Assembly (NCBI RefSeq): GCF_013408145.1
Contig: NZ_JACBZI010000001.1
Coordinates: 3,300,001-3,364,000, forward strand
DNA from: Nocardioides marinus
GTDB taxonomy: Bacteria > Actinomycetota > Actinomycetes > Propionibacteriales > Nocardioidaceae
Direction: 5' to 3'
Length of the DNA stretch: 64,000 nt
The translations under genes were made by a program, and so were the position numbers. The notes beneath the pieces are model-generated. The model did not search any database and was not told where the DNA came from. It worked only from the letters and a program-made list of their open reading frames with translations. This document shows positions 56,248 to 64,000 of this stretch, piece by piece (within the stretch, counting starts at the first letter, position 1; every line of letters begins with the position of its first letter).

Positions 56248-56739
56248 GTGCTCGAGTTCGACGTCCTGGTGGAGATCCCCAAGGGGGAGCGCAACAAGTA
56301 CGAGGTCGACCACGAGTCCGGGCGCCTGCGCCTGGACCGGACCCTGTTCACCTCCACGCAGTACCCCGCCGACTACGGCTACATCGAGGACACCCTCGGC
56401 CAGGACGGCGACCCGCTCGACGCGCTGGTCATCCTCCAGCAGCCGACCTTCCCCGGCTGCCTGATCAAGTGCCGCGCCATCGGCATGTTCCGCATGACCG
56501 ACGAGGCCGGCGGCGACGACAAGGTCCTGTGCGTGCCCGCCGCGGACCCGCGCCTGGAGCACCTGCGCGACATCTCCCACGTCTCGAAGTTCGACCGGCT
56601 GGAGATCCAGCACTTCTTCGAGGTCTACAAGGACCTCGAGCCCGGCAAGTCCGTCGAGGGCGCTGAGTGGGTCGGCCGCAGCGAGGCCGAGGCCGAGGTC
56701 CACGCCTCCTTCGAGCGGTTCAAGAAGACCGGCCACTGA
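56248..56739 (+). CDS. ppa: inorganic pyrophosphatase
   Basis: The 163-residue family I enzyme hydrolyses pyrophosphate to drive biosynthesis. The N-terminal substrate motif is [13 protein letters not shown] and the metal-binding signature is DGDPLDALV; other metal-site residues lie in [14 protein letters not shown] start supported by GGAGG seven bases upstream. Divergent from dacB, and followed by two tandem hairpins. Confidence 0.97.
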   Translation: MLEFDVLVEIPKGERNKYEVDHESGRLRLDRTLFTSTQYPADYGYIEDTLGQDGDPLDALVILQQPTFPGCLIKCRAIGMFRMTDEAGGDDKVLCVPAADPRLEHLRDISHVSKFDRLEIQHFFEVYKDLEPGKSVEGAEWVGRSEAEAEVHASFERFKKTGH

Positions 56740-56757
56740 GCCTGGAGCTGTGAGCTT

Positions 56758-56835
56758 CAGCGGGGCGCCGACGAACCTGTCGGCGCCCCGCTGCAGTTTC
56801 ATCGGGGGGCCGTGAGCACCATCGGCGCCCCGATG
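56758..56835. terminator. two tandem hairpins between ppa and methyltransferase genes
   Basis: The first hairpin (56758-56793) has a 15-bp perfect stem CAGCGGGGCGCCGAC around a GAACCT loop; the second (56800-56835) has a 13-bp stem with one mismatch. Both serve the converging ppa and methyltransferase genes. Confidence 0.82.
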
Positions 56836-56839
56836 AACC

Positions 56840-57511
56840 TCACGCCTCCCGCACGCCCCGGAAGTACCCCAGCGCGCCGGACATCTCCAGGGTCACCGAG
56901 CCGAGCCCGGCGCGGGTGAGCCACTGCACCAGCTGGTCGGAGGTGCACATCGGGCCGAGCAGGCCGGCGGCGCGACCGGCCCGACGCAGCGCCTCGAAGC
57001 GCAGCCCGGTGTCGAGCAGGATCGTGGACCCGACGACCACGCCGCCGGGCCGCAGCACCCGCCCCATCTCGCGCACCGCGGCCTCGGGGTCGGGGAAGCA
57101 GTGCAGGCCGGTCAGGCTCACCACCAGGTCGTACGACGCAGTGTCGAAGCCCAGCGCACCCGCATCGACCCGCGCGGGGCTGACCAGGTGGTCGACGCCG
57201 CGGGCGCGTGCGGCGTCCATGGTCCGCGCGAGCATCTGCGGCGCGATGTCGGCGGCCACGTAGGAGACCGACTGCGCCGAGCGCAGCCCTCGCAGCGCCA
57301 CCCCTCCACCGCAGGGCAGGTCGAGCACCCGCGAGCCGGCCGGCAGCTCGCTGACCTCGTCGCAGACGGCGTACAGCCGGCGCAGGTCGCTGTGCAGCCC
57401 GAGCGCCCAGGCGGGTCGCCCCACGAGCGGGTGCTCGACGAGGAAGTCGTAGACCACGCCCCACAGGGGGTCGGCACCCCAGCCACCGGACACCCGCGCG
57501 AGCAGACCCAT
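56840..57511 (-). CDS. class I SAM-dependent methyltransferase
   Basis: The 223-residue enzyme has the SAM-binding motif I VLDLPCGGGVALRGL, a following SYVAADIAPQMLARTMDAAR acidic-loop and a later VVSLTGLHCFPDPEAAVRE region. It is a small Methyltransf_11-type protein; no substrate clue. Cytosolic. It ends just before a pair of hairpins and starts 18 bases downstream of the acyl-CoA dehydrogenase gene. Confidence 0.88.
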   Translation of the reverse strand: MGLLARVSGGWGADPLWGVVYDFLVEHPLVGRPAWALGLHSDLRRLYAVCDEVSELPAGSRVLDLPCGGGVALRGLRSAQSVSYVAADIAPQMLARTMDAARARGVDHLVSPARVDAGALGFDTASYDLVVSLTGLHCFPDPEAAVREMGRVLRPGGVVVGSTILLDTGLRFEALRRAGRAAGLLGPMCTSDQLVQWLTRAGLGSVTLEMSGALGYFRGVREA

Positions 57512-57529
57512 GGTGGAGTGATACCAGGC

Positions 57530-59536
57530 TCAGCCCCTCATGGGAACGAGGTCGCCGATCAGCTCGGGCGAGCGCAGCATCTCCTCGGGCACCCCGAAGG
57601 CGTCGACGAGGTCGCCGGCCAGCGGCCGCACCTTGCGGCACAGCGAGGACACCTCGCGGCTGACGGCCTTCGAGCGCTGGATCGAGAGCCGCCCGTGCTC
57701 CATGAACCACGCCCGGTCGGCCTCGATGCCCGAGAGCGCGTGCAGGTCGCACAGCAGGCTCAGCGCGACCTTCTGGTCACCGTCGGGCAGCGCCCGCGTC
57801 TTCTCGACGAAGGCCTCGAGGACCAGCCGCTCCATGTGCGCACGCGCGGCACCGATGACGTGGTCCTGCACCCGGGAGAACACCACGCCCGGGTCCATCT
57901 TGTTGTCGATGCCGCGCTTGAGCCGGCGGGCGGCGCCGCTGATCATGTGCTCCTCGCGGAAGCGGTACATCGCCAGCTGGTACTCCGGGTCCAGCAGCCC
58001 GGCCTCCTGGTCCCACTCGTCGCCCCCGGGCAGCAGGTCGCGCACCCGCTCGAGCAGCCCGTGCACCCGGGTCTTCTCGACCACCGTGTCGACGGCCAGC
58101 CCGGCGACGAAGCGGACCATGCCGAACTGGTCCATGTCCTGGAAGTCGCTGGCGTAGTCGGTGAGCAGGCCCTTGGCGACCAGCTGGAGCAGGACGTGGT
58201 TGTCGCCCTCGAAGGTGGTGAACACGTCGGTGTCGGCCTTGAGCGCGGCGAAGCGGTTCTCGGCGAGGTAGCCGGCGCCGCCGCACGCCTCACGGCACTC
58301 CTGGATGGTGCGGGTGCCGTGCCAGGTGCCGAGCGCCTTGGTGCCGGCGGCCCGCGACTCCAGCTCGCGCTGGGTGTGCTCGTCCTCGCGCACGCCGGTG
58401 AGGACGTCGTGCAGGCTCGCGGAGAGCACGTCCTGGGCGAAGTGCAGGGCGTAGGTGCGCGCGAGCAGGGGCAGCAGCCGCCGCTGGTGCATGCCGTAGT
58501 CGAGGAGCAGCTCCTCCTGCTCACCGCTCGCCTCGAACTGACGGCGCCGCAGGGCGTACTTCACCGCGATCGTCAGCGCGACCTTCGAGGCGTTGATGCC
58601 GGCCCCGCCGACGCACACCCGGCCCTGGATCAAGGTGCCGAGCATCGTGAAGAAGCGCCGGTTGGGGTTCTCGATGGCTGACTCGTAGACCCCGGCCGGG
58701 GTCACGTCGGCGAAGCGGTTGAGGAGGTTCTCCCGCGGCACGCGCACCTCGTCGAACCACAGCCGTCCGTTGTCCACGCCGTTGAGGCCCATCTTCAGCC
58801 CGTCGTCGGCGATGGTCACGCCCGGCGCCGGCACCATCTCGCCCTCGCCGTCGCGCACCCGGATCGGCACGAGGAAGGCGTGCACGCCACGACCCTCGCC
58901 GCCCACCTCGAGCTGGGCGAAGACCACCGCCATCTCACCGTGCTCGGCGGCGTTGCCGATGTAGTCCTTGCGGGCGTCCTCGCGGGTCGTGGTGATCACG
59001 AACTCCTGGGTCGCCACGTCGTAGGTCGCGACCGTGCCGAGCGCCTGCACGTTGGACCCGTGACCGGTCTCGGTCATGGCGAAGCAGCCCATCAGCTCAC
59101 CGGTCACGACGCGACGGAGGTACTCCTCGTGGTGCCGCTCGGTGCCCAGCTGCAGGATCGCCCCGCCGAAGAGACCGAACTGCACGCCCACCTTCACCAG
59201 CACCGACAGGTCGCCGAAGGCCAGCGTCTCGAACGCGGCGATGGAGGCCCCGATGTCGCCGCCCCCCCCGTACTCCTCGGGGAAGCCCATCCCGGTCTGG
59301 CCGGTGCCGGCCATCTCCACGACGATCTCCTTGACCCGCTCGCGGTAGTCCTCGCGCGACAGCGTCTCGGCGTCCTCCAGGACCGAGGAGTACGCCGCCA
59401 GGTTGCTGCGCACGAGGTTGCGCACCTCGGCGTACCGGCCGTCGAGCAGCCGGGTCAGCGCGGGCACGTCCACCTCGGGCTGCACGTAGCCGCTGGCGTC
59501 GGACGCGTCGGTGGGGGTCACGGTGTCGGTAGCCAC
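57530..59536 (-). CDS. acyl-CoA dehydrogenase/oxidase family protein
   Basis: The 668-residue flavoprotein has the acyl-CoA dehydrogenase N-terminal and middle domains (EEYGGGGDIGASIAAFETLA, GCFAMTETGHGSNVQALGT, GEMAVVFAQLEVGG) and an acyl-CoA oxidase-like C-terminal helical domain (SGIEADRAWFMEHGRLSIQR, VRPLAGDLVDAFG). It oxidises acyl-CoA in fatty-acid breakdown; chain preference unknown. The GTG start (VATDTVTPTD) trims a longer frame. It is probably co-transcribed with the methyltransferase. Confidence 0.9.
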   Translation of the reverse strand: MATDTVTPTDASDASGYVQPEVDVPALTRLLDGRYAEVRNLVRSNLAAYSSVLEDAETLSREDYRERVKEIVVEMAGTGQTGMGFPEEYGGGGDIGASIAAFETLAFGDLSVLVKVGVQFGLFGGAILQLGTERHHEEYLRRVVTGELMGCFAMTETGHGSNVQALGTVATYDVATQEFVITTTREDARKDYIGNAAEHGEMAVVFAQLEVGGEGRGVHAFLVPIRVRDGEGEMVPAPGVTIADDGLKMGLNGVDNGRLWFDEVRVPRENLLNRFADVTPAGVYESAIENPNRRFFTMLGTLIQGRVCVGGAGINASKVALTIAVKYALRRRQFEASGEQEELLLDYGMHQRRLLPLLARTYALHFAQDVLSASLHDVLTGVREDEHTQRELESRAAGTKALGTWHGTRTIQECREACGGAGYLAENRFAALKADTDVFTTFEGDNHVLLQLVAKGLLTDYASDFQDMDQFGMVRFVAGLAVDTVVEKTRVHGLLERVRDLLPGGDEWDQEAGLLDPEYQLAMYRFREEHMISGAARRLKRGIDNKMDPGVVFSRVQDHVIGAARAHMERLVLEAFVEKTRALPDGDQKVALSLLCDLHALSGIEADRAWFMEHGRLSIQRSKAVSREVSSLCRKVRPLAGDLVDAFGVPEEMLRSPELIGDLVPMRG

Positions 59537-59599
59537 ACCGTCGAATCTAGCCGTGCGCGCGCATCCGTCCACCCCCCTCGCGGGCGGGGGCGGCCGGGG

Positions 59600-60640
59600 T
59601 CAGTCCCGGGAGACCGGCACCTTCGAGGTGGTGGTCGTGGGGTGCGAGGCCAGCCCGCCGTGGTCGAACTTCTGCCCGGTCGCCAGCCCCGCGACGTAGA
59701 AGGAGACGAAGGCGATGGTGATGCCGGCGATGTCGTCGGCGATGTAGTGCCAGCCGAAGTAGAGGGTGGCGACGACGGTGAGGCCGAAGTTGACCCAGAA
59801 GACGATCTTGAGCAGCCGGCTCTGCACGGTGAACTGCACCATCAGCGCCCACAGCAGGGAGATGCCGGTGTGCAGGCTCGCGAAGCCGGCGACGGTCTGG
59901 GCCTGCCCGTCGCCGAAGCGGAAGTTCTGCCGGGCGTTGACCAGTGCGTTCATCAGGTCGGTGGTGCCGGTGTGCGCCAGGTCGTCGTAGAGCCAGTAGT
60001 ACTCCAGGCCCGGGCCCAGCGTCGGCAGCGCGTAGTAGGACAGCGTGCCCAGGGTCCACGCGAACCCCTGCGCCGTGACGAACCACCAGCCGTGGGAGAT
60101 GTTGCGCGCCCACACCAGCCAGACCGTCACCAAGATCGCGACCATCGGGATGAACAGCAGGTAGAACGCGGAGAGGAAGTGCGCCACCACGGTGGTGCCG
60201 AGCAGGTCGTGCAGGACCGGCCCGGGCTCGTTGCCGAAGAACAGCGCCCGGTCCAGGAGGTGCAGCTCGCGGTCGTACATCCGGTCGCTGACCAGCGGCA
60301 GGAACGACTTGAGGTTGCGGTAGCAGACGTAGATCACGTAGAAGCCGACGATGCCGAGCATCACCAGCAGCAGCCGCTCGCGGGTCCAGTGGCTGCGCAG
60401 CCGCTCGCGGCCGATCTCGATCGCCCGCCGCGGGTGGCCCCCGGAGCCCCACAGCGACCGCGGCACCAGGTCCAGGGCGAGGGCGCCGAAGCAGAGGATC
60501 GGCAGTCGCAGCCAGGACGGCCCGAGGAAACTGCTCTCGGGGTCGATCAGCCGCTTGTCGAGCACCTCGGCGGTGATGATCGCCCACAGGCCGATCGCGA
60601 GCGACGTCGCGACGAGGGCGGAGTAGGCGCGGCGGTACAC
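59600..60640 (-). CDS. PAP2-family membrane phosphatase/transferase
   Basis: The 346-residue protein has at least six membrane segments and the PAP2 (phosphatidic acid phosphatase 2) catalytic motifs late in the sequence: GFASLHTGISLLW and GWHYIADDIAG, with the C1-type region before. The N-terminal 100 residues add two membrane helices; such proteins resemble inositol-phosphoceramide-synthase-like or undecaprenyl-phosphate-type PAP2 enzymes. Substrate not determined from sequence. Confidence 0.85.
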   Translation of the reverse strand: MYRRAYSALVATSLAIGLWAIITAEVLDKRLIDPESSFLGPSWLRLPILCFGALALDLVPRSLWGSGGHPRRAIEIGRERLRSHWTRERLLLVMLGIVGFYVIYVCYRNLKSFLPLVSDRMYDRELHLLDRALFFGNEPGPVLHDLLGTTVVAHFLSAFYLLFIPMVAILVTVWLVWARNISHGWWFVTAQGFAWTLGTLSYYALPTLGPGLEYYWLYDDLAHTGTTDLMNALVNARQNFRFGDGQAQTVAGFASLHTGISLLWALMVQFTVQSRLLKIVFWVNFGLTVVATLYFGWHYIADDIAGITIAFVSFYVAGLATGQKFDHGGLASHPTTTTSKVPVSRD

Positions 60641-60684
60641 GGCGGTCAGTCTAGGGGTGGGGGTTCACCTCGACCGGCGTCCGC

Positions 60685-61677
60685 TCATCCCTCGCCCAGG
60701 ACTGCGAGCCGGGTCACGTCGACCGCGAGGGTCACGTCCTCCCCCGGGGCGGTACGCCGGTCCAGCGACGTCACCGCGTCGACCACGCCCACTCCGGCCA
60801 CGTCGACCTCGAGCCGCTGCTGCTCGGGGGTCGACCGCAGCGACACCACCCGCCCCGTGAGGGCACCGGCGTCGTCCACCCGCAGCGCCGAGCGTCGTAC
60901 GGCGACCGCGGCCGCCCCCGGGGCGCCGGCCGCGGCCAGGACGGCCGCGGCGGCCGGCCCGCGCAGCACCCGCGCGTAGCCGAGGAACAGCGCGGTCCCC
61001 GCGTCCACCGGGGAGCGCCAGACCTCGTCGATCGGCCCCTCCTGGACCAGCAGCCCGTCGCGCATCACCGCGAGCCGGTCGGCGACCGTGAAGGCCTCCT
61101 CGTGGTCGTGGGTCACCATCACCGCGGTGCTCCCGGAACGCACCAGGATGTCGCGCAGATCGGTCGCGAGCCGCCGCCGCAGACCGGCGTCGAGCGCCGA
61201 GAGCGGCTCGTCGAGCAGCAGCAGCCGCGGCTGGTGGGCCAGGCTGCGGGCCAGGGCGACCCGCTGCCGCTCGCCGCCGGACAGGGTGCGTGGCAGCCGG
61301 TCTGCGTACCCGTCGAGGCCGACGAGCGCGAGCAGCTCCTCCACGCGGCGCCGCTCCTCGGCCCGGCCCGCACGGCGCAGCCGCAGTGCGTAGCCGACGT
61401 TGCGTGCGACCGTGAGGTGGTCGAAGAGCTGGCCGTCCTGGAACATCAGCGCGAAGCCGCGGCGGTGCGTCGGCAGCCGGGAGACGTCCTCGCCGTCCCA
61501 CGCCACCTCGCCGACGGCCTGCTCGAGGCCGGCCACCCCGCGCAGCAGCGTCGACTTCCCGCACCCCGACGGCCCGAGGACCGCGAGCACCTGCCCGTCG
61601 GGCACCTCGAGGGAGACCCCCCGCACCGCGGGCACGTCGTCGTAGGCGACCGACAGGTCGCGGATGGTCAGGGTCAT
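60685..61677 (-). CDS. thiQ: thiamine-type ABC transporter ATP-binding protein
   Basis: The 330-residue ATPase has Walker A GPSGCGKSTLLRGVAGLE, signature LSGGERQRVALARSL, Walker B RLLLLDEPLSALD and H-loop VMVTHDHEEAF. The C-terminal domain is a TOBE-like beta barrel (DDAGALTGRVVSLRSTPEQQ). ATG preceded by GAGGAGGG. It belongs with the following permease and binding protein; the ThiQ assignment depends on the binding protein. Confidence 0.85.
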   Translation of the reverse strand: MTLTIRDLSVAYDDVPAVRGVSLEVPDGQVLAVLGPSGCGKSTLLRGVAGLEQAVGEVAWDGEDVSRLPTHRRGFALMFQDGQLFDHLTVARNVGYALRLRRAGRAEERRRVEELLALVGLDGYADRLPRTLSGGERQRVALARSLAHQPRLLLLDEPLSALDAGLRRRLATDLRDILVRSGSTAVMVTHDHEEAFTVADRLAVMRDGLLVQEGPIDEVWRSPVDAGTALFLGYARVLRGPAAAAVLAAAGAPGAAAVAVRRSALRVDDAGALTGRVVSLRSTPEQQRLEVDVAGVGVVDAVTSLDRRTAPGEDVTLAVDVTRLAVLGEG

Positions 61678-61711
61678 GCCGCCCTCCTCCGTCGTGGGGT
61701 CTCGTGGCCGC

Positions 61712-63406
61712 TCACAGGGCACCCACCGAGGGGACCCGGAGCCGCTCGACCAGCAGCATCACCAGGGCGGTGGTGCCGGCGAGCACCACGGAGGCGGCCA
61801 TCGCCATCTCGTCGTTGAGCGGGCCGGGCCGGCCGATGAGGCGGAAGATCACGACGGGCAGCGTCGGGTCGTCGGGGCGGGCCAGGAACGACGTGGCGCC
61901 GAACTCCCCCAGCGAGACCGCGAACGCGAATCCTCCCGCCGCCAGCAGCGGCCGCCAGGCGACCGGCAGGTCGACGGTGACCAGGGTCCGCACCGGGCCC
62001 GCGCCGAGCGACTGCGCGGCCTGGCGCAGCCGGTCGTCGACGCCACCGAGCACCGGCACCAGCGTGCGCACCACCAGGGGCAGCGCCACCAGGGCCTGCG
62101 CGAGGGGGATCAGCAGCGGGGAGTCCCGCAGGTCCAGCGGCGGCTCGTCGAGGGTGATGAGGAACCCGAAGCCCAGCGTCACCGCGGAGACCCCCAGCGG
62201 CAGCATGAACAGCCCGTCCAGCACCGAGCGCACCCGACGCTCGGTCCGCGAGCGGGAGCGCCGGGTGAGCAGGAGCGCCAGCAGCCCGCCCAGCAGCAGC
62301 GCCATCCAGGTCGCGTCGACCGCGGTGCGCAGGGAGGTCACGAGCGCCTCGGTGACGGGCACGACCAGCGCCGTGCCCCCCTGGCCGGGCGCGGTCCCGC
62401 GGCCGTCCAGTGCCCGGTAGGCCTCCAGCGACCAGCCGCCGTCGGGGCCGTCGGGCTGCAGCGACCCGGTCACCAGCGCCGCGACCGGGAGCGCCACGAA
62501 GGCCAGCAGCAGGCCGGTCACCGCCAGCGGCACGACGTCGGTACGCCGGGGCCGCCGCGGCGGGACGGATCGGCGCGCCACGGTCGGGTCGGGGACGGCC
62601 CGCAGCCGGGCGGCCAGCAGCAGCAGCGCGGTCACCGCCAGCAGCTGCACGATCGAGAGCGCCGCCGCCGCCTGCAGGTCCAGGCGCTGCACGGTCAGCA
62701 GGTAGATCTCGGTCTCCACCGAGGCGTAGCGCAGCCCGCCGAGGGTCAGCACGACACCGAAGGCGGTGGCGCAGAAGAGGAAGACCACGCTGGCCGAGGA
62801 CACCACCGCCGGGCGCAGCTGGGGCCAGGTGACGGTGCGGAACACGTGCCCCGGCGAGGCACCGAGGGCCGCCGCCGCCTCGCCCGGCCGGGCGTCCAGG
62901 GACTCCCAGGCGGCCCCCACGCCGCGGATCACGACTGCGACGTTGAAGAACACCAGGCCGGCCAGGATCGCCCGCGCGGTGCCGTCCAGGCCGAGGAAGC
63001 CCAGCGGGCCCGCCTCACCCAGCAGCTGGCGGAAGGCGACCCCGACGACGACGGTCGGCAGCACGAACGGCACCAGCAGGCAGGCGCGCACCACCCGTCG
63101 GCCGGGCCACCGCAGCCGGTACAGCGCGTACGCCGCCGGCAGGCCCAGGGCGACCGCGACCGTGGTCGCGACCGCCGAGGACCACACGGTGAACCACAGC
63201 ACCCGCCCGGTCCGCGGCCGCCCCAGGACCTCCAGCACGCCGGCCAGGTCCAGGGCCCCGTCGTCGACGAGGCCCCGGGCGACCATCCCGCTCACCGGCA
63301 GGACGAAGAAGATGCCCAGCACGACGGCCGGGAGCGCGGCCAGACCCGCCAGGCCCGCGAGCCTGCCGGCGGTCGAGCCGCCCCCCGTCGCCCTGGCTGC
63401 CGCCAT
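61712..63406 (-). CDS. thiP: thiamine-type ABC transporter permease (fused double permease)
   Basis: The 564-residue protein has about twelve membrane segments and two permease loops (PGEAAAALGASPGHVFRTVTWP and LRQAAQSLGAGPVRTLVTVDLP), so it is a ThiP-like fusion of two halves. It forms the channel for the ATPase. The start MAAARATGGGS lies 14 bases after the binding-protein gene. Confidence 0.88.
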   Translation of the reverse strand: MAAARATGGGSTAGRLAGLAGLAALPAVVLGIFFVLPVSGMVARGLVDDGALDLAGVLEVLGRPRTGRVLWFTVWSSAVATTVAVALGLPAAYALYRLRWPGRRVVRACLLVPFVLPTVVVGVAFRQLLGEAGPLGFLGLDGTARAILAGLVFFNVAVVIRGVGAAWESLDARPGEAAAALGASPGHVFRTVTWPQLRPAVVSSASVVFLFCATAFGVVLTLGGLRYASVETEIYLLTVQRLDLQAAAALSIVQLLAVTALLLLAARLRAVPDPTVARRSVPPRRPRRTDVVPLAVTGLLLAFVALPVAALVTGSLQPDGPDGGWSLEAYRALDGRGTAPGQGGTALVVPVTEALVTSLRTAVDATWMALLLGGLLALLLTRRSRSRTERRVRSVLDGLFMLPLGVSAVTLGFGFLITLDEPPLDLRDSPLLIPLAQALVALPLVVRTLVPVLGGVDDRLRQAAQSLGAGPVRTLVTVDLPVAWRPLLAAGGFAFAVSLGEFGATSFLARPDDPTLPVVIFRLIGRPGPLNDEMAMAASVVLAGTTALVMLLVERLRVPSVGAL

Positions 63407-63420
63407 GCCGGTCGACCCGC

Positions 63421-64000
63421 TCAGCGGGAGACGATGTCCTGCCACTCGGTCAGCCAGTCGTCCCGGTTCTCGTCGATCTCCGCGGCGTCGACCGCGAGCG
63501 GCTGCTCGGGGCGCGGGGCGAACTCGGCCCACGCCTCCGGCAGCCCGGCGCCGTCGGCGACCGGGAAGACGTACATCGAGTCCGGCAGCGCCGCCTGCAC
63601 CTCGGGCGTCAGCATCCAGTCCACGACCGCCTGCGCGCCGGCGGGGTTCTCCGCACCGGCCAGCACCCCGACGTACTCCACCTGCTCGAAGCAGGTGTCG
63701 AGCAGGGCCGCCGTGGTCGTGTCCTCGCCGTCGTCGGTGGTGGTGAAGGCCGGCGAGGAGTCGTAGGACAGCACGATCGGGCGCGCGCCCCCGCCGCCGG
63801 CGGTGAAGTCGACGAAGTAGGCGTCCTCCCAGCCGGGGACGACCTTGGCGCCGTTGTCGAGCAGGTCCTCCCAGTAGGAGGGCCAGTCGTCGCCGTACGC
63901 CGCGATCGTGGCGAGCAGGAACGCGAAGCCCGGGGAGCTCGTGGTCGCGCCCGAGGTGACGAAGAGGTCCTCGTAGGCCGGGTCGGTGAGGTCCTCGAGC
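63421..64000 (-). CDS. thiB: thiamine-type ABC transporter substrate-binding protein, 5' end beyond window
   Basis: The visible 192 C-terminal residues match ThiB-like binding proteins: LEDLTDPAYEDLFVTSGATT, SSPGFAFLLATIAAYGDDWP, GWEDAYFVDFT, then a C-terminal domain with VLAGAENPAGAQAVVDWML and MYVFPVADGAGLPEAWAEF. Family members bind thiamine or its phosphates in the periplasm-like space. The N-terminal signal and start codon lie beyond the right edge. A riboswitch upstream cannot be checked here. Confidence 0.85.
   Translation of the reverse strand, partial: LEDLTDPAYEDLFVTSGATTSSPGFAFLLATIAAYGDDWPSYWEDLLDNGAKVVPGWEDAYFVDFTAGGGGARPIVLSYDSSPAFTTTDDGEDTTTAALLDTCFEQVEYVGVLAGAENPAGAQAVVDWMLTPEVQAALPDSMYVFPVADGAGLPEAWAEFAPRPEQPLAVDAAEIDENRDDWLTEWQDIVSR

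Noticed and set aside
58880-60979. A 699-residue plus-strand frame opposite the acyl-CoA dehydrogenase and PAP2 genes
   Set aside because: It spans two real minus-strand genes and shows the biased composition of an antisense high-GC frame.
63407-64000. A thiamine pyrophosphate riboswitch upstream of thiB
   Set aside because: The region upstream of thiB lies beyond the right edge of the window, so it cannot be judged.

Overview
The window is high-GC DNA from an actinomycete. The best guess is a Nocardioides-like member of the Propionibacteriales. Support comes from Lsr2 (an actinobacterial H-NS analogue), ClpC, the pan/nad/coaX/lsr2/clpC neighbourhood, the dacB/metalloprotease/tilS/hpt/ftsH/fol neighbourhood, frequent GTG starts and many ATGA/GTGA stop-start overlaps.

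Positions 1 to about 15848 are an integrated mobile element whose left end lies outside the window. Its right end is marked by a duplicated tRNA 3' end (T-arm and acceptor strand, 15820-15848), after which ordinary chromosome begins. The element carries two different site-specific recombinases: an excisionase/tyrosine integrase pair (9677-11103) and a very long, divergent serine recombinase (362-3625). It also has an XRE-type regulator, an AraC regulator divergent from an alpha/beta hydrolase, a MbcA/ParS-like antitoxin relative and several unknown genes. Four copies of one inverted repeat (TACCAT-N6-ATGGTA type) lie just upstream of four of these transcription units, all in the same orientation to the downstream gene, which suggests an element-wide regulon. 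An IS256-family insertion sequence with 28-bp imperfect terminal repeats and a perfect 8-bp target duplication interrupts one element gene; joining the flanks restores its reading frame.

From 16 to 23 kb come two paralogous atypical LuxR-type response regulators, a Rho-N-like small protein, a TetR regulator, a membrane-anchored protein, a MutY-type glycosylase and ClpC. From 23 to 31.5 kb, on the minus strand, are a two-component pair, lsr2, and the cofactor operon coaX-nadC-nadB followed upstream by panD-panC and a DUF2520 reductase-like gene (NAD, pantothenate and CoA synthesis). From 31.8 to 35 kb are two GT2 glycosyltransferases and a sulfotransferase, flanked by two copies of a structured intergenic repeat. 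From 35.3 to 38.8 kb is a four-part osmoprotectant ABC importer split into divergent units. Then come a tandem GNAT protein, a coiled-coil membrane protein and DUF3180-folK-folB-folP-folE-ftsH (folate synthesis and membrane proteolysis).

Between hpt and tilS, which often lie side by side in actinobacteria, sit two secreted multi-domain proteins of 248 and 1620 residues. Beyond them are tilS, a zinc metalloprotease, dacB, ppa (divergent), a methyltransferase, an acyl-CoA dehydrogenase/oxidase, a PAP2-family membrane protein and a thiamine-type ABC importer (thiQ, thiP, thiB cut by the window end). Many transcription units end in long, often perfect, palindromes with little or no U-tract.
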